DNA of 64,000 nt from Nyssa sinensis (Eukaryota; Streptophyta; Magnoliopsida; Cornales; Nyssaceae): NCBI GenBank assembly GCA_008638375.1, contig CM018031.1, positions 7,030,062 through 7,094,061 of the forward strand, written 5' to 3'. This document shows, one piece after another, positions 1-14,090 of this stretch; the first letter of the stretch is position 1, and each line of letters starts with the position of its first letter. The notes beneath the pieces were generated by a model, which worked only from the letters and a program-made list of their open reading frames with translations, did not search any database and was not told the DNA's origin. A program made the position numbers and the translations under genes.

Positions 1-531
1 GTGTGTTAGGACATTTACTTTTATTTTTTTTTTAATAAACTTACTGATTTAAAAGTTTTTACAAATACAAAAAAATATATATATTTTTTAAAAATTTAAA
101 AATTTATTGTTTTGTTTTATTTTTATTTTTATTTTTATTAAAAAATTATACATACTTCTCATTTTTCTTTTTCTTTTTAAATGATAAAAATATTCTTTTC
201 ATTTTTTTTAAAATATATTTTTTCAATTTTTTTTTTAAATTATAAAAATAAATTTAAAGTAGATAAATTTTATTTTTATTGTTGATCAAGAACTTTTAAA
301 TTAATATATATTTGAAAATAAAAAATTAAAAAAAAAGATTGGTCAAAATATAAAAAAATATATTAAAAAATTAAAATAAAAGAGTTACTTTTGTTGTTTT
401 TTAAAAAAAATAGATTAGAAAGAAAATATATGTAATTTTGTCAATAAAAATAAGAAATATCAATGTAATTTTAAAAAAAATCTTTATAATTATCAAAAAC
501 TTTTTTAAAGATCAATTTAATTTATCTTTAT
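1..531. repeat. Fold-back MITE-like element, left part cut by window edge or decayed
   Basis: This is AT-rich DNA of the same type as the clear fold-back elements at 8223-8711 and 18453-18944. It has T-rich left and A-rich right halves, the internal phrase 'gattggtcaaaatataaaaa' and a right end resembling 'aatttatctt'. The left terminus is not clear. No coding potential is visible. Confidence 0.4.
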
Positions 532-645
532 TTTTTATTATAATAATAAGAAAAAATTTTAAACTCACATCAATTATATAAAAATATATATATACTTACA
601 CTATTTGAATAATATATAAAATTTTATTTTAATCAAATTCATGAG

Positions 646-649
<4 letters not shown>

Positions 650-694
<45 letters not shown>
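650..694. repeat. Compound (AT)n-(AC)n microsatellite
   Basis: About 16 AT units are followed directly by about 6 AC units. Similar AT/AC or AT/GT arrays recur at 8139-8173 and 26055-26096. Confidence 0.95.
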
Positions 695-695
<1 letters not shown>

Positions 696-3183
696 TATAG
701 CTTCAATCATGTCCATCATAGCTGTAAATGTCAATGAGACAGACAGTTAATTGCTTATTTAAGTGCATAATTTGCTTAAAATATGGACACGAAAATTTAA
801 TTTTAAAATAATTTAATCCTTTATTTTTCAGAAATAAGAAATAATTTAATCTTGATCACGCAGTATGAATAAGAAAGACTCGAAACATAGGTTTGCTAGG
901 CCAATTTGAAGCCCATTTCAATATCCCATGAGAAAACGACAACTGGTAAATGGAGTATTTTTACTGTTCCTGCGGATCAATTTGGTGGCGTTTTAGTAAT
1001 GAGCGGTGATTTACGGTCTATAAACGTTTACTCACGTCTTTGCTCAAATAATAGATAATTATTAATTATTTGAAAAAAAAAACTATTTCATCCAATCAAC
1101 AGTCTTCACATTAATCACGTTATTGGAATATCTTTTTCAAAGAAATATACATGATCACGTAACATTACTTTTTATTAATAAAAGACAGTATAAAATGTCA
1201 CTAATTTGTGGGACCCATTTTAATATCCATGCGGAGGTGATGATAGTTGTAAATGGAATATTTCTACTTTCTCATGCTAGTGCTTATCTATTTTATGGTA
1301 TTTTAGTAATTAATGAAAAAAAGATAGGGTAAATATTATGAAGAAAATAGACAAAATCGATTACAACACGGAAGCAAGCGGCTAGAAAAATAAAAAATGG
1401 ATGTGTCTTTTTATTCGCTATTTATATATTTATCTAAAGGAGATATCATGAGTTTAAGTCTTATTTTTTTATTATAAAAATGTGAATATTTATGTTTATT
1501 TAATCATGAACTGGATTAGTTTCTTCGTCTAAAATTCATATTTAAAAAATTTCTACTACTAGTAGACTATGTAGTCTTCATTTGCTTCATATTTGATAGG
1601 GTCTACTACTGATAGGTCATACTGTACAATTGATTGTAATATATGAATTGTAACAATCTATCACTTTTATAATAAAAAAAATTATTTTTATAATAGTATT
1701 AGATATATTTAATAATACTTTTTTCTTATAAATTTTGATACCAAATTTTGCATCTGAATTCTCAAATGATGTAATATTAGATCATCAATAATATTTAGAT
1801 ATAATAATATTATTTTATCAATAATTTATTATCATGTTATTTAAAATACAAATTTGGTAGAAAAATTCATGACATATATCATAACTCTATTTATTTATTT
1901 AGATAAGAGTAGTTATAAATTTCTTATTAAACTTAATTAGGTGTTATTTTTTAAAATGATATTTGACGGAAAAATCAACATTTCAAGTGATGATTTCAAT
2001 CAAATTATTATTAAAAACGGTGATATCATGTTAAAATAGTTATTTGAAGGATGTTTTTAAAATTAGATATGAATTTGATAAATAAATTTACATCTATTCT
2101 TATTTTAAAAAAAATATCAAATTATATGAGTTTTGTTACCAAAAAAAAAAAAAACAAAGCCCTATTAGATTTTTCGGAGGAAGTTTAATTTTTACTTCTG
2201 GGTTGAAATATAACAACGTAAAAGAGGACTAATAAAAAATTAAATAAAAGAAAAATACTATGCATAACAGATTTTCTTCCATAAATTTTTCACTCGTATA
2301 AACAAGCGGCTTCAAAATTATATATTAGGGCTATTTTATATCGAAAAATAAGAAAATTCATAAAAAAATCTGATTTGTATAAAATTATTAAAAAGAATAG
2401 ATGCCAACTTAAAAATGAGAAAGTAGTCATGCCCGTATGAGCAAAGACAAATTTTCTTTATTTGGTATTAAAATATTATTAATCACTTCTTTTGATTTAT
2501 TTAATTATAGTCCCTCCAAACTCCAAGTTAACAATTGAGTGCATTATTGGGAAGAAGGCTTGCCCAAGAAAGGAGAAAGTGGTACCCGCCAAAATCTAGA
2601 CCCTTCCTTCTTCTTCTTCTTCTTTTTTTATTTTTTGTTTTTGTTTTTGTTCATATTTTCTTTGAATTTTGTGCTGCTAATCTTTTATTCAGCTTCCTCC
2701 ATGATACATGTGAAATGTATTTGGTTTTTAGTGATTTGGCTGATGCCCCTTTCAAGACTACAGAGCACTTATTTGATTGTGATACGTCTTTTTAAATGTC
2801 ATGTTAACACTTATTATTTTGTTGCGTTGATTTTGACAAAAAGTTTATCGACATGTATCATTATAAGAAGAGAAAAAATATTCCATTCCATTATAATAGT
2901 GTCAACTTGCACTATGATGTGTGGGGCTAAGCAAATTACTTAACACGTGTGTGTATATATATATATATATATACATATGTATGTATGCCGACATAAGAGG
3001 ATTAGCGTGGCCACTCTTTCCAAAATTATAAAAATTTGATATTTTATTTTTATTTTTTATTTTTTGAAATTAGAAATTACCTCCCAAATTTTTTCATTTT
3101 TTTTCATAAAAGATTGCTTAAATTTTTTTATTTTATTTTTTTCTCTCCATATTAATAGTGGAGATCAGCCACTATATGTATGG

Positions 3184-3227
<44 letters not shown>

Positions 3228-4268
3228 CACTAAAAATACATTAAAACCACTTCCATATTGTACCTTTTACCCAAAAGAAGGCTATCCAAATTAACAAAAT
3301 AACCTAAGAAAAGTTAACTAAAATGATGAAAGTTGTCTAAAACATGAGCAGGGTCAAATGGATAGCCATGAGTGCTGCATCATCTTCTCCCCAAATTGTA
3401 GAGAATTCGCCTTTGAATTTGATTCTGGATCTCAAAATAGTTTGATTTATTTTGTTCATCTTTCTTGATCTTCATCTACATATGTACGTTTGATTCTTGA
3501 CCACAAATTTTGAATTTTCCGACCTTTATTATAACATCCATCCAATCAATCTATTTTCTCTCAAGAACTATAAAGAAAATGAGCTAAATGAAAAAGAAAA
3601 GAAAATTCAAACAAATGCAGAGTGGCCCCACATGTTTGTAAGAGAAATAAAAATCATTCATTTATGTTGAAAAAGACATCTCAACCAATTGAACCAAATT
3701 TCATCTTTAGTAACAGACTTTGTCCTTAATGGGCCTAATTTGGAAAGAAAATAAATTTGAGCTGGCAGAACACAGCCTGACATGACAGGATGGGGATGCA
3801 GATGGGAATAGCGATGGGGATAACGATGAAAATGATATTAAAATTCAATACAAATTTAAAATAAGAATAAATTTAAATACTTTATCTCAAATATATATTT
3901 AAATAACACAAATACTTTTTAATATTTTTATATTTTATTAAATTTACTCAATTATATAGATCTAAAATATGGTGCATATTTATTAGATATAAATTATATA
4001 TATGTATATATAGATTTTATTTATAATAATATTATTTGATTAATTTAAATATTTAAAAATTAAAAAATTAATTTCCAAATAGGAATAAGGTGGGACAGTA
4101 TTTGGAAAGACGAGAAAATACTAAAATGGAAAACATAATAAACAGGATCGGCCAGAACAACTAAGCCAAAACAACTAAGATTATTTTTAAATGGAACAAG
4201 AATGAAAGAAAAGCTTTTAGTCCCAAACCATCTCGATGTCATCCCTAAAAAGTATTCAACAAATCTAA
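695..4268. other. Intergenic, no gene seen
   Basis: The sequence is AT-rich with microsatellites at about 2953-2972 and 3191-3224. Open frames at 2535-2943 run through a TTC/TTT-rich low-complexity tract and encode no recognisable domain. Around 3280-3430 lies a less AT-rich stretch that vaguely resembles the LTR-like sequence near 5990-6090. Confidence 0.6.
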
Positions 4269-4724
4269 TGATAAATTATACTTACCTCTCATGAAATTTT
4301 TAAAATTAAACAGATATCTTTTTATTTTTTTTTGGCAAACTACACTGACATTATTCTAATCCAATTTCTTTTTCGAAAGTGGCAAAATTGTCATTTTCAT
4401 GTTTTTTTCATATTTTTTTAATTTTGATCATTTTTTAACTTTTTTTTATTTTATATAAAATTTAATTTTAAATAAAAAATTATATTTTTTAGCTAAAGAA
4501 AATTTTAAGTAATATTTATTTGATAATGAAAAAAATAGTTTAAAAAATTGGTCAAAGTTTTAAAAAAAATACAAAAAAAAATTAAATTGAAAGGGCAATA
4601 TTTATCATTTTAAAAAAAATTAACATAAAAAAGTTTAAATATAATTTCAAAAATTTTTAAAGAAAATAATAATATAACTATCTCAAAACTTAAAAAGGGA
4701 GAATCAGTGAAATTTATCTTAAAT
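4269..4724. repeat. Fold-back MITE, locus b
   Basis: The left terminus 'gataaattatacttacct' and the reverse complement of the right end 'gtgaaatttatctt' match imperfectly. The halves are complementary in character, T-rich then A-rich, as in the element at 8223-8711. Arms are degenerate and no coding sequence is present. Confidence 0.5.
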
Positions 4725-5639
4725 TAATGAGTAATACTAGTTTTATTTTTATATTTTATTAAAATTATTTTTTTTCATGAGTTAATAGTATTGAATTAGT
4801 TAGATATCACATAATGTCAAATTATGATGTAATATATAATAATACAAAATTAATAATTTATAAAATAAATATTTTTAATAAAATTTTTAAGTAAATCTAT
4901 TATTATTGTAAATTAATTGATTGATTTTGTTGACATACACAATTCAACAAATGCTTCCTTGTAAAAAAACTGACAAATTAATCAACAAATGACAACCGCC
5001 AGCTAACGCAATAATTTCTTGGATAACGAGTCAAAGTCGTCACGTCTGCAGACGTCTTTCACGGGAGCCTCCAAAATGGAACAAGGGTTTCAGCCCTAAG
5101 GTATTATTAAAAAATTTAATAATAATAATGTAAATCAAATTTCAACACCTAACATAAAGTTAATATTAAAAAATTTATGTGATATCATTCATATCATATG
5201 TTTAAATAAGATTTATATGACCATCATGTTATTTTATCATTAAATTATTAAAAAAATATTAACACGTCTTTTTATTAATAGAAATAAGAAGAGGAATTTA
5301 TTTTAGATGTGTAATTTTTTTTATAAAAAAAAAATTGAATCATAAATTTAAAATATATAATTACAAAAATATAATATTAATTTATAATATTTTTAATAAG
5401 TAACTAGATTTGTTAATATAAATGAATTTATACATTAGATAAAAAAAAAAGTTTAATTAAGAAAAAAGACCCTTAAGAAATGTTAAGAGTATAGAAAAAA
5501 AATTACAAAAGTTAATAAAAGTTTCAATCATGAGTTAAATTAAAATTAAAATAAGAAAAAAGTGTGAAATGTTTTAAAGGGGGACACAAATATAAATTAA
5601 AATGATATATTTGATTTTTTTCAAAAGCATAGAAAACTT
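4725..5639. other. Intergenic, no gene seen
   Basis: This is AT-rich DNA with a short GC-richer stretch near 5030-5100. Phrases such as 'aataaatatttttaataaaa' recur near 11810 and 49790, suggesting decayed dispersed repeats. No open frame or RNA gene was recognised. Confidence 0.5.
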
Positions 5640-6045
5640 CAAATAATTTTTTTTTTTGAAGAGGGACAATTACCCCCAACTCACAAGCCTTAGGTAGTCT
5701 CGTCCATACTTAATAGCCTGTTGCAAGAACGAACATAGGGCTCTGATACCAATTGATGTGAAGTAACGTATTGACAACTTTAATTCCCCCCAATTGATTT
5801 TCACACTAAGAATACCAAGAGCAAGGGCACCAAAAGAGAAACATATCTAAATAATATTATTCACCAAAATTGTCCCCCAGCCATTATAATCCTAGGTTAT
5901 ATATAGAAATAATAAAATAAAATAATTACTAAAGAAAAACTATTACAAAAAAATGATAACTACTAAATATCAAGTTTATAATAATAGCCTTAACTGAAGT
6001 TCAATTAAATAACCTAAGATAAGTTCTTAAAATGATTAAAAAGTT
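5640..6045 (-). mobile_element. LTR retrotransposon relic: LTR edge plus primer-binding site
   Basis: On the minus strand, 'tggtatcagagcc' (complement of 5739-5751) is the standard plant retrotransposon primer-binding site complementary to initiator tRNA-Met. It sits two bases from 'cttcacatca', a plausible LTR 3' end in CA. The flank at 5754 to about 6040 looks like an LTR, with a TATA-like 'tctatatataacc' on the minus strand. Almost no internal sequence remains and no target duplication was found, so the outer limits are guesses. Confidence 0.5.
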
Positions 6046-7822
6046 ACCTAAACACATAGAAATGCCAAAACAGGGTCATCAACCACTCTGCCAATAAGTC
6101 ATTGGTTAAGTAATATATTTATATGTAGTTGTAATGAAAGAGTGCTTTTTATGCTATGAAATACCTTCCAATTCTACATTTTCTGATATGCTTAACAAGA
6201 AAAAGACATAATACTCCTTTTGATTTAGTGCAGACAAGGCTCACAAATGGACCATATGGTGTCTTTTATGAGATTTTTTTGATACATCTGATACGTTATG
6301 TAATAATATATTTTTTTAATAACACTCAGTCATATATATTATATTTTATTATAAAAAAATTAGTCAATCATATATAAAATGACACATTGCCACGTTATCA
6401 TTTACTGACTAAAAGAGATTATTGGCGTATAAATCTTTTTCAAATGGTGGATTAAAATATAATGTTATTTAATATGAAATGGAGGGTTGAAAAAATTGAC
6501 AGAATTTAATTGAAATGAGATCCAAATCCTTGATGCATTTCTTTCATCATGTTCTTTTTCTTTTTAGTCTTGAGTCCAATCATTCACATGAAAAAAAGAA
6601 AAAAAAAATCTTCCTTTTCAAGTCATCTACTTTTATATTCTAAATATTATTTTTTAATATCATCTTATCAACAACTTTAAAAAAATCAAAATAGCATCTT
6701 TTAATCATACTGTCTGTTCTATTATTGACGAACAAAGCATTTACTTTAAGTCTCATCTATAAAGAATATTCTAAATTTTTTTTTATCTGTATTATAATTA
6801 ATAATAAAAATTTAAATTAAATATAAATAAGATTTCATAAAAACTCCAATTCTATTAGTAAAATCATATTTTAAAAAATTTCTCATTTTTTGTTCCTATC
6901 TATTTGATAAAAAATACATAAATAGTTATTTTCAAGTCATCTACTTTTATATTCCAATATTATCTTTTGATGTCATCTTATCAACTACTAAAAAAAATTA
7001 AAAAAACATATTTAGACCATATTCGATCGGCTCTCTATCATTAACTAAATAAAGTAATCGCTTTAAGTCATACCTATAAAAAAATGATTCTAAATTTTAT
7101 GTATCTATATTATAATTCAAAATAAAAGTCTCACTCTGTAAAGATGCCCCCTAAAGGATCCAATTCTGTTAGTACAGTCATATTCTAAATTATTTTCATT
7201 TTTTATTGCTATTTATTTGATAAAAAAAAAAGATGCGTATAGTTCTTTCCAAGTTATATATTTTTATATTTCAATGTTATGTTTCAATGCCGTCGTCTTG
7301 TTAACTACTTTGAAAAAAACAAAGAAGCATCTTTCAACTATACCGAGTCATATTGAGCGAATAAAATAATTAAATTAAGTCTTATTTACAAAGAATGTCT
7401 TAAATTTTTTGTTTCTGTATTATAATTCAAAATATATACTTAATGTCCATAAAACTCTAATTCCAAGAAGAAGAAAAAGGCTCATAAAGACTCAAATTCT
7501 ATTAGTATGGTCATATTCTGAATTAATCTTATTTTCTATTGTTATTTGTTGATAAAAATATATGTGAATAGGTTTTTGTATTATATAATTTATATCTTTA
7601 TAAATTTTATTATTATAGTATTTGCTTAATTGTTCGATTATGTAAGAATTTTATTTAATATAAATATCTTTTTTATTAGAACAATATTACAACTTTATAT
7701 ATTTATTAAAGTTTTATAATATTAATATTAAATAAAAATATATATTAATATTAAAAAATAAAGAGCTTTAGTTAAAGTTATCTGATTGTTTTCAGCCAGT
7801 CTTACAATCATATTATTTACAA

Positions 7823-7853
<31 letters not shown>

Positions 7854-8138
7854 GAAAGAAAGAATATTTTGTAAGAAGTAGAAATAAGCACAAGCAAGTA
7901 TTCAAAAAGAAATTCAATAATTAATAAGATTTTTGATATCTAACGTATGACATGTCTTGTAAAACACAGAATTGTTTCTTTTTGTGTTAATATAAATGCC
8001 GGATCGATGTCATCGTCTGATGACATGTATTGATCAACATCAACATGTCATTTTGCTTTTCATTCAGGAAAGTGATGCCATCCACCATATTATTTGCCCA
8101 AATTGGCAAGCGTAGTTCCTTTCTATGATTAGCGTAGC

Positions 8139-8173
<35 letters not shown>
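8139..8173. repeat. Compound (AT)n-(AC)n microsatellite
   Basis: An AT run is followed by an AC run. The corresponding site in copy 2 (about 18355-18405) has a longer AT run and a degenerate acaca/gaga tail, so the array has changed since duplication. Confidence 0.9.
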
Positions 8174-8222
8174 GACATTTATATATTCTTTTTGTTTTCC
8201 TTTTTTTTTAATTTTTTAATTT

Positions 8223-8711
8223 GTAAATTATATTAATTTTCTCTCATATTTATGAGAATTACAAAGACATTTTGTGTGATTTTTAAAATGATACTGATTT
8301 TTTTTTATTTTTATTAAAAAATTACAAAGACCTCATCTTCAATTTTATTTTTTTTTTAAATGATAAAAGTGTCATTTTTATTTTTTTTTTGAATTTTTCT
8401 AATTTTTATTTTTTTCTAACTTTTTTGAAAGATTTTTTTCATTTATATAAAAAAATAAATTTAAGATAAACTACTTATGTTTTTAAATCAAAAAAGATTT
8501 TAATTAATATTTATTTTAAAAAAAGGAAAAAATTGGTCAATTTTTTTATGAAAAATGAAAAGGGGCTTTTGTTATTTTGAAAAAAAATAAGGGTGGAGAG
8601 AAGATTTTGTAGTTTCTCAGTAAAAATATAAGAAATCAGTGTCATTTCATAAATTTCATGTGAGGTCCCTATAATTGTCATGAATTTCAAAAAAATATAA
8701 GTATAATTTAC
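8223..8711. mobile_element. Fold-back MITE, locus c (copy 1)
   Basis: The element is about 489 bp. Its left arm, starting 'gtaaattatattaatttt', aligns for roughly 200 bases with the reverse complement of its right arm, which ends 'aagtataatttac'. Shared phrases in the two arms include 'aatgatactgat' / 'aatgacactgat' and 'aattacaaagacct' / 'aactacaaaatctt'. There is no coding sequence. The whole element could fold into one imperfect hairpin. The homologous insertion in copy 2 is at 18453-18944. Confidence 0.75.
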
Positions 8712-9708
8712 TCTAAAAAATTGGATTGTTTTTTTTTTTTTTATTTAAAAAAAGAAAGAAAAATAGAACATTAAGGATCCAAATGACCAAAAGAAGTAAT
8801 TTTTTAGAAATTTTTCTTATTTTTCCAAATGAATGCACGTTAAATATTCTTTAATTCATTCTTTTTCATTTTTCTATTTTATGACAAGGGATGTTCCCAT
8901 CTATGAGTAAGAATAAGTATCTCTAATACATATACATATACATATACAAAGTAAATTCTGAAAAACTTCAAGAAAATAGTCGGGAAGCCGAATCATGATG
9001 TTCCTTTAAAATGAAACATAATAATTAATGCATACACTCCAAAATTCTAAATATATATATATATATATATATATATCTATTTCTTAGTATTATTAGTTAT
9101 TTATTTTTAACAAAGGAATGGTTTCTTCAATTTTTTTTTTTATATTTTCATAAAAGTCTTTTAAAATTCTAATTTTTACATTTATGTCTCCCTATATTGA
9201 AAACTTGTTTCCTTTAATTTAGCTTTTCTTTCGTTTTATTTAAAAGAAGGAAAAAAACATTATATATCCTCAATTTATATTTTTAATAGGATATGTCAGA
9301 TGATAATTTTAAATCTTAATTTTCAAATTTATCATATCTTGCACATCACATTGAAAAAAAATCACATTTATAGCATTCCGCATAGGTACACACAAAATGT
9401 GTGGCCAAACGCATAGTGTATTTTAGTCACATAGTTGTTGTGATAGAAGAGAGAGTTATTCGATATTCCAATGTCAATAAATGCATGATGTGTTAAAAAA
9501 TATCACATGTTGTCATCAATAACAAACTATTCACAGGCGTTTTTGTCTCATTACAACAGACATTAAAAAGAGGTAGTAAGTAATGTAGTAAATAATTTTA
9601 AGAAAATATTATATATAATTTTAAGAAAATATTATATATAACGAATTATAATATTTTTTTTCTCTTGCATACAGATAAGTAGTTTCTTATGTATTTATGT
9701 ATCGTTTT

Positions 9709-10295
9709 TTATGCTGCACTTTTTTCGTCCTGTCATAGGTCTTATGGTTTACAGCTTTGTTCTTTCATGAAGGAAAATGCCTTGTGTTAGGAAGAGAGCA
9801 GTCTGGGGTTTATAAGTGATGCCAGTGCCCTACTCCTATTCGATGTGGGACTCAAAGTGGCACAACAGCTACTCCACACAACAGCTACTCCCCTCAGTCG
9901 GGATTGGTGAAGCATAGTGACGCCAGTGCCCTACTCCTATTCGATGTGGGACTCAAAGTGGCACAACAGCTACTCCTCTCAGTCGGGATTGGTGAAGCAT
10001 AGGAACGAGGCACGTGACCCAATCGTTCTCACAGACGGCGCCAAACTGATGCTGCAGTTTTTTGCCTTGGCGCACCGTAGGCTCCTTAGCACAATATTAT
10101 CTGCTTTGCTTCGCCCTGGCACACCGTAAGCTCCCTATCACAATATTGTCTGCTTTGTGGCTTGTAGGTCTTATAGCTCACGGCTTTGTTTTTCAGGTAG
10201 GAAAAGGCCTTGTGCTAGGAAAAGAGCAACCTAAGACTTATAAGCAACGCCAGTATCCGACTCCTATTCAATGTGGGACTCAAAGTAGCACAATA
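9709..10295. mobile_element. 587-bp insertion present only in copy 1
   Basis: Copy 2 has an uninterrupted site at about 19905 ('atcgttttgaaaaataag'). Copy 1 has the same flanks with 587 bp between two 'gtttt' direct repeats, consistent with a 5-bp target duplication. The insert is much less AT-rich than its surroundings. It contains an internal repeat of about 100 bp: the phrase 'attcgatgtgggactcaaag' occurs at about 9840 and 9940, with a variant near 10270. The ends are not a clear TG...CA pair, so the class is unknown. The open frames inside it (9917-10343) match no family I recognise. Confidence 0.7.
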
Positions 10296-11006
10296 GTTTT
10301 GAAAAATAAGACTCACTTAAGAAGAAGTATAAATTTCAAATAAATACTAGCTTAATTTTTTTTTGACCAATGTTGAGCATCTTGAATGAAAAATGAAAGA
10401 TGATTTTAAAATTTAATTAATGTCACAAATAAACTTAGAATCTCCATTTCCAAAAATTTGGATAATTGAAGCTTTAAACATTACTATTAATAATAATCTT
10501 TGTCATATATTGAATTTTTTTATTAAAAAAAAAAATCACCCTAAACCATATGGGTAAATGAATAATTTTTTGAAACCACAATCATGATATTATTTGTCTT
10601 TTTACTTCCAAAATTCTCATCAGTTTGAAGGGAGTAGGTAAAGATAAAATTCAAGACAAACAAACAAATCTATGAATAGAAAAGAAAGTTATGGGCATTG
10701 GGGGAGACAACATAGATATAATCAAGTGAAAATTATCAAAGAAAAGATACGTTGTCCCTACCATTGCATACGGCCCTCCCCCACCACAATGTTAGACCAA
10801 CAAAATATTATGTAGCCCACACGATCTCGTTGGATAAAAAAGAAGGAAGGCCACCCTGTAAGACAGAGTAATTATTTAATGGTGGTCCCAAAGTTCGAAT
10901 GAATAGTGGATTAACAATTATATACTATAAATATATATGTAACTTGTTATTTAATTATTAAGACTACATTGTCAAGACGATTGAATAATTTTTTCTTGTA
11001 ATGCAA

Positions 11007-11008
<2 letters not shown>

Positions 11009-11039
<31 letters not shown>
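11009..11039. repeat. (AT)n microsatellite
   Basis: An uninterrupted TA run of about 31 bp. The homologous site in copy 2 (about 20849-20880) is much shorter and interrupted by tgta. Confidence 0.9.
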
Positions 11040-11042
<3 letters not shown>

Positions 11043-11130
11043 TGTATGTATATATAGATACACACAAACAAGGATTGCTAAAGTAAATCTCTCGAATATA
11101 ATTATATATATCATGAACTCCAAGTAGTTG

Positions 11131-11549
11131 TAAGGCTACTTGAGGACCACGAGGCGCAATATCCTCCACCCGCCGCCCCGTCCTGCCCTAATTTGTTTTT
11201 ATTTGAATTGTTTTCATACTTTTTAAAAATATATATATCTTTAAATTTATATTTGATCTCTCATAAGTTTAAAATAAGTCTAAAATTTTTCATACTTTAT
11301 TCTTATTTTAATTTAATTTGACCCCTTAATAAATAAATTATTGATTTTAATTTTTTTTGTATAGTCTAAAGTTTTTTATGAATATCTTTTTTTTATTAGA
11401 ATTCTTGTCTAATTTATAGATTCCTTTAAATCCATAAATTTATTTACCTATTTATTAAATTTTTATACTTCATAAATTTTTAAATTTATGATTGAACATT
11501 AGCAAAATAAAATTGTCCCTCCTAACCTAAAATCCTACCCCGTCCTTGG
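11131..11549. mobile_element. Dispersed non-coding element, copy 1
   Basis: GC-richer ends bracket an AT-rich body. The left end contains 'ggaccacgaggcgcaatat' and the right end 'accccgtccttgg'. The copy 2 version (20957-21389) has a left end 'cagggatggggc' that roughly mirrors the right end in reverse complement, suggesting degenerate terminal inverted repeats. A related sequence in reverse orientation lies at about 38690-38962. The superfamily is not determined. Confidence 0.45.
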
Positions 11550-14090
11550 TTGTATGTTTGTTATTTCGACAATTACATAATATTTATTTTAATTATAATA
11601 GACGATGAACATGTAATCAGATTATATTTTACTTTTTAGTCCCTGAAATAATGGATAGGCCTTAAAGATATAGAAATATTGTAGAACAAACATTTATATT
11701 AGTAACGTTATATTTATCATATTTATTTATTAATTTTTTTTTTTTTTGCAGATTTAATAGTATTGTAATGACTCAATATCATGTCACGATGTGATATCGA
11801 TAAATAATTTTTAATAAAATGTAAAAGTAAGCATAGTATTACTATTATTCATTAAAATAACATCTGGTTTCATGGATCACACATGTATTTTAAATATTAT
11901 TTGCTTCTTTTTTCTTTTTCTTTTTGTCATTCTTGCCTTTGTTCTGAACCCTTATTTGTATACTTTACTTTGACCAATATATATCATTTTTATATTAAAG
12001 AATCATATTTGGCGTGCAATCTCAAAGCCTCTTCATATGGTAGGAGCAGTCTCAAAGTTAGCTTGATCATATGCATTTTATAGAAAAATGGAATGGCATT
12101 TTAAGGCAGTAGTGTAGAAGTTGTTACAACTTAATTCACTGCTATTCACCAGTAAATCAGGGCCGGTTTTATATAATTGGAGATTTAAAGTGATAAAGTG
12201 ATAATTTTCAAGTGAGATATTTTTTAATATTAATATAATTCTTTAGCTTGTATATATATTATATTAATTTTGTAATATAGAATTTAATTATTTTTCAACA
12301 ATTTTAGCTTATATATATTATATTAAAATTTAATTATTTTTCAACAAGCGATAGTTATATATTGAATAAAACTCCTAACAATAGAGTTTTTACATAATTT
12401 TTTTATCTAAATAGATAAAAATAAAGATTAAAGGTACAATACGTATAAAATTTTATTAATAAAATCTTTTTTCACTGAGTCTTTATGAGACCTTTTCTAT
12501 AGAATTAGATTTTTATTATGCTTAAACTTCTAATTTGATTATACAATAAATACATAAAATTTTATAGTTAGACTTTTATTAATCTTAGACTTCTAATTTA
12601 ATTACATCATAAATACATATAATTCAGAACATTCTGTTTGAGTGGACCTAAAGCGATTACTTTGTTAACTTCATGGTAGAGCTGGCTTGACATAAATTAA
12701 TATGGCATGATCGCGATCATTAATTAGGTCAATAATTTGAATTAATTATGAATTGTGAGATATATATAATTATATTTTTTTTCTTAAAATTATATTTTTT
12801 TTCTTAAAAAAGCAAACATATTATATGCATTATATTTAATGATTAGCCGGACCAATAGTCCTGAATCATATAAGAATTTCTCCACCTACCCTTTCTAAAT
12901 TAAAAGTGGATGGAGTTGCTGGAAAGAACCTCTTGGCCAACCTGTCTCTCTCAAGTGCATCACCCCTTTTCATTTCTTATTTTTCACTTATTCTTTCTTT
13001 TTCTTGATGCAGTTTTATCATATCACGAAAAGAAGATTTGTCCATATATATATAGAGAGAGATCTTTAATTTTTTTCAATACAAAAAAAGTTGAAAACAA
13101 CTGAAATTATTTTTTATTTTTATGTTTTTGAGTGCTCCTTTGAATTAAAAGAATCTTAGAAGAAACTCTACTTTACAAAAGAAAATTTTGGTGGTAAGAA
13201 AGTGACATGAATTACAACTTTTTTTTAGTTGGTATAGAACAACAACAAACAATGAACAAGGAACAAGGAACATGAACAAACAGTGTTTTTAATTTTTTTC
13301 TTAATTAACTAGTTCTTTTGTTTTCTTTATTCTTAATTAACATTTTTAAATGTTTTCAGTCTATGATCCTTTTCAATTTTCCTTCTCTATCCTCATTGCA
13401 TTTTATGTGCTAATAAATCTAATATCAGTCAATTTACTATACTAATCTCTTTTTTTGTTAGTTTTTAAAATTTTAAATTATATTATATTTTTTTATTACC
13501 ATTGAAATTATATTATATTATAGTCTTATAAATTTTTAAAACCATAAGAATTAGAAATGAAGCAAACAAACTAATGTAAATTAATTAATTAATAACATAA
13601 TTATTATAATTATACTAATAAGTGGTCATTAACTAATAAATAATAATATTAAATAAAAAACAACTAAACACACTAACTAAAAATAAGGTAAAAACTTGAA
13701 AAAAAAAACATCAACTAAGGAATTTTTCTTTAAAAAAAAAAAAACCATAACAAAGTTTGTCAGGTTAGGCACGACACGACTTGGGCTCGTGCCAATGAAT
13801 TGTGCTGGTGAGGGGGTTTCTTGAGATAGACACAGCCCGTTTTGCAAGTGGCAGTCACGATACGGTCCATTAACACGAATGGATTACCTGAAATGGACCA
13901 TGCCAGCCCATTTGACACTTCTAAACCCAAGTAGTGTATACACCTCTTTAGAATATGGGAGGAAGGATAAGAGTATGGGAAATTTGATGATTCAATATAT
14001 TATTAAGGGGGAAATAACAATTTCCAATGTTACAGTATTTCCAAGCCTTCCATGGTCCATTTCAGTCCTGTGAACATAGATATATTTATA

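Noticed and set aside
2535..2943. Overlapping 86- and 134-codon open frames on the plus strand
   Set aside because: They run through a TTC/TTT-rich tract that translates to poly-Phe/Leu; there is no domain and no nearby gene structure.
7987..8178. 63-codon minus-strand frame beginning in a CA/TA microsatellite
   Set aside because: The N-terminus is translated microsatellite; the sequence in copy 2 does not keep the frame.
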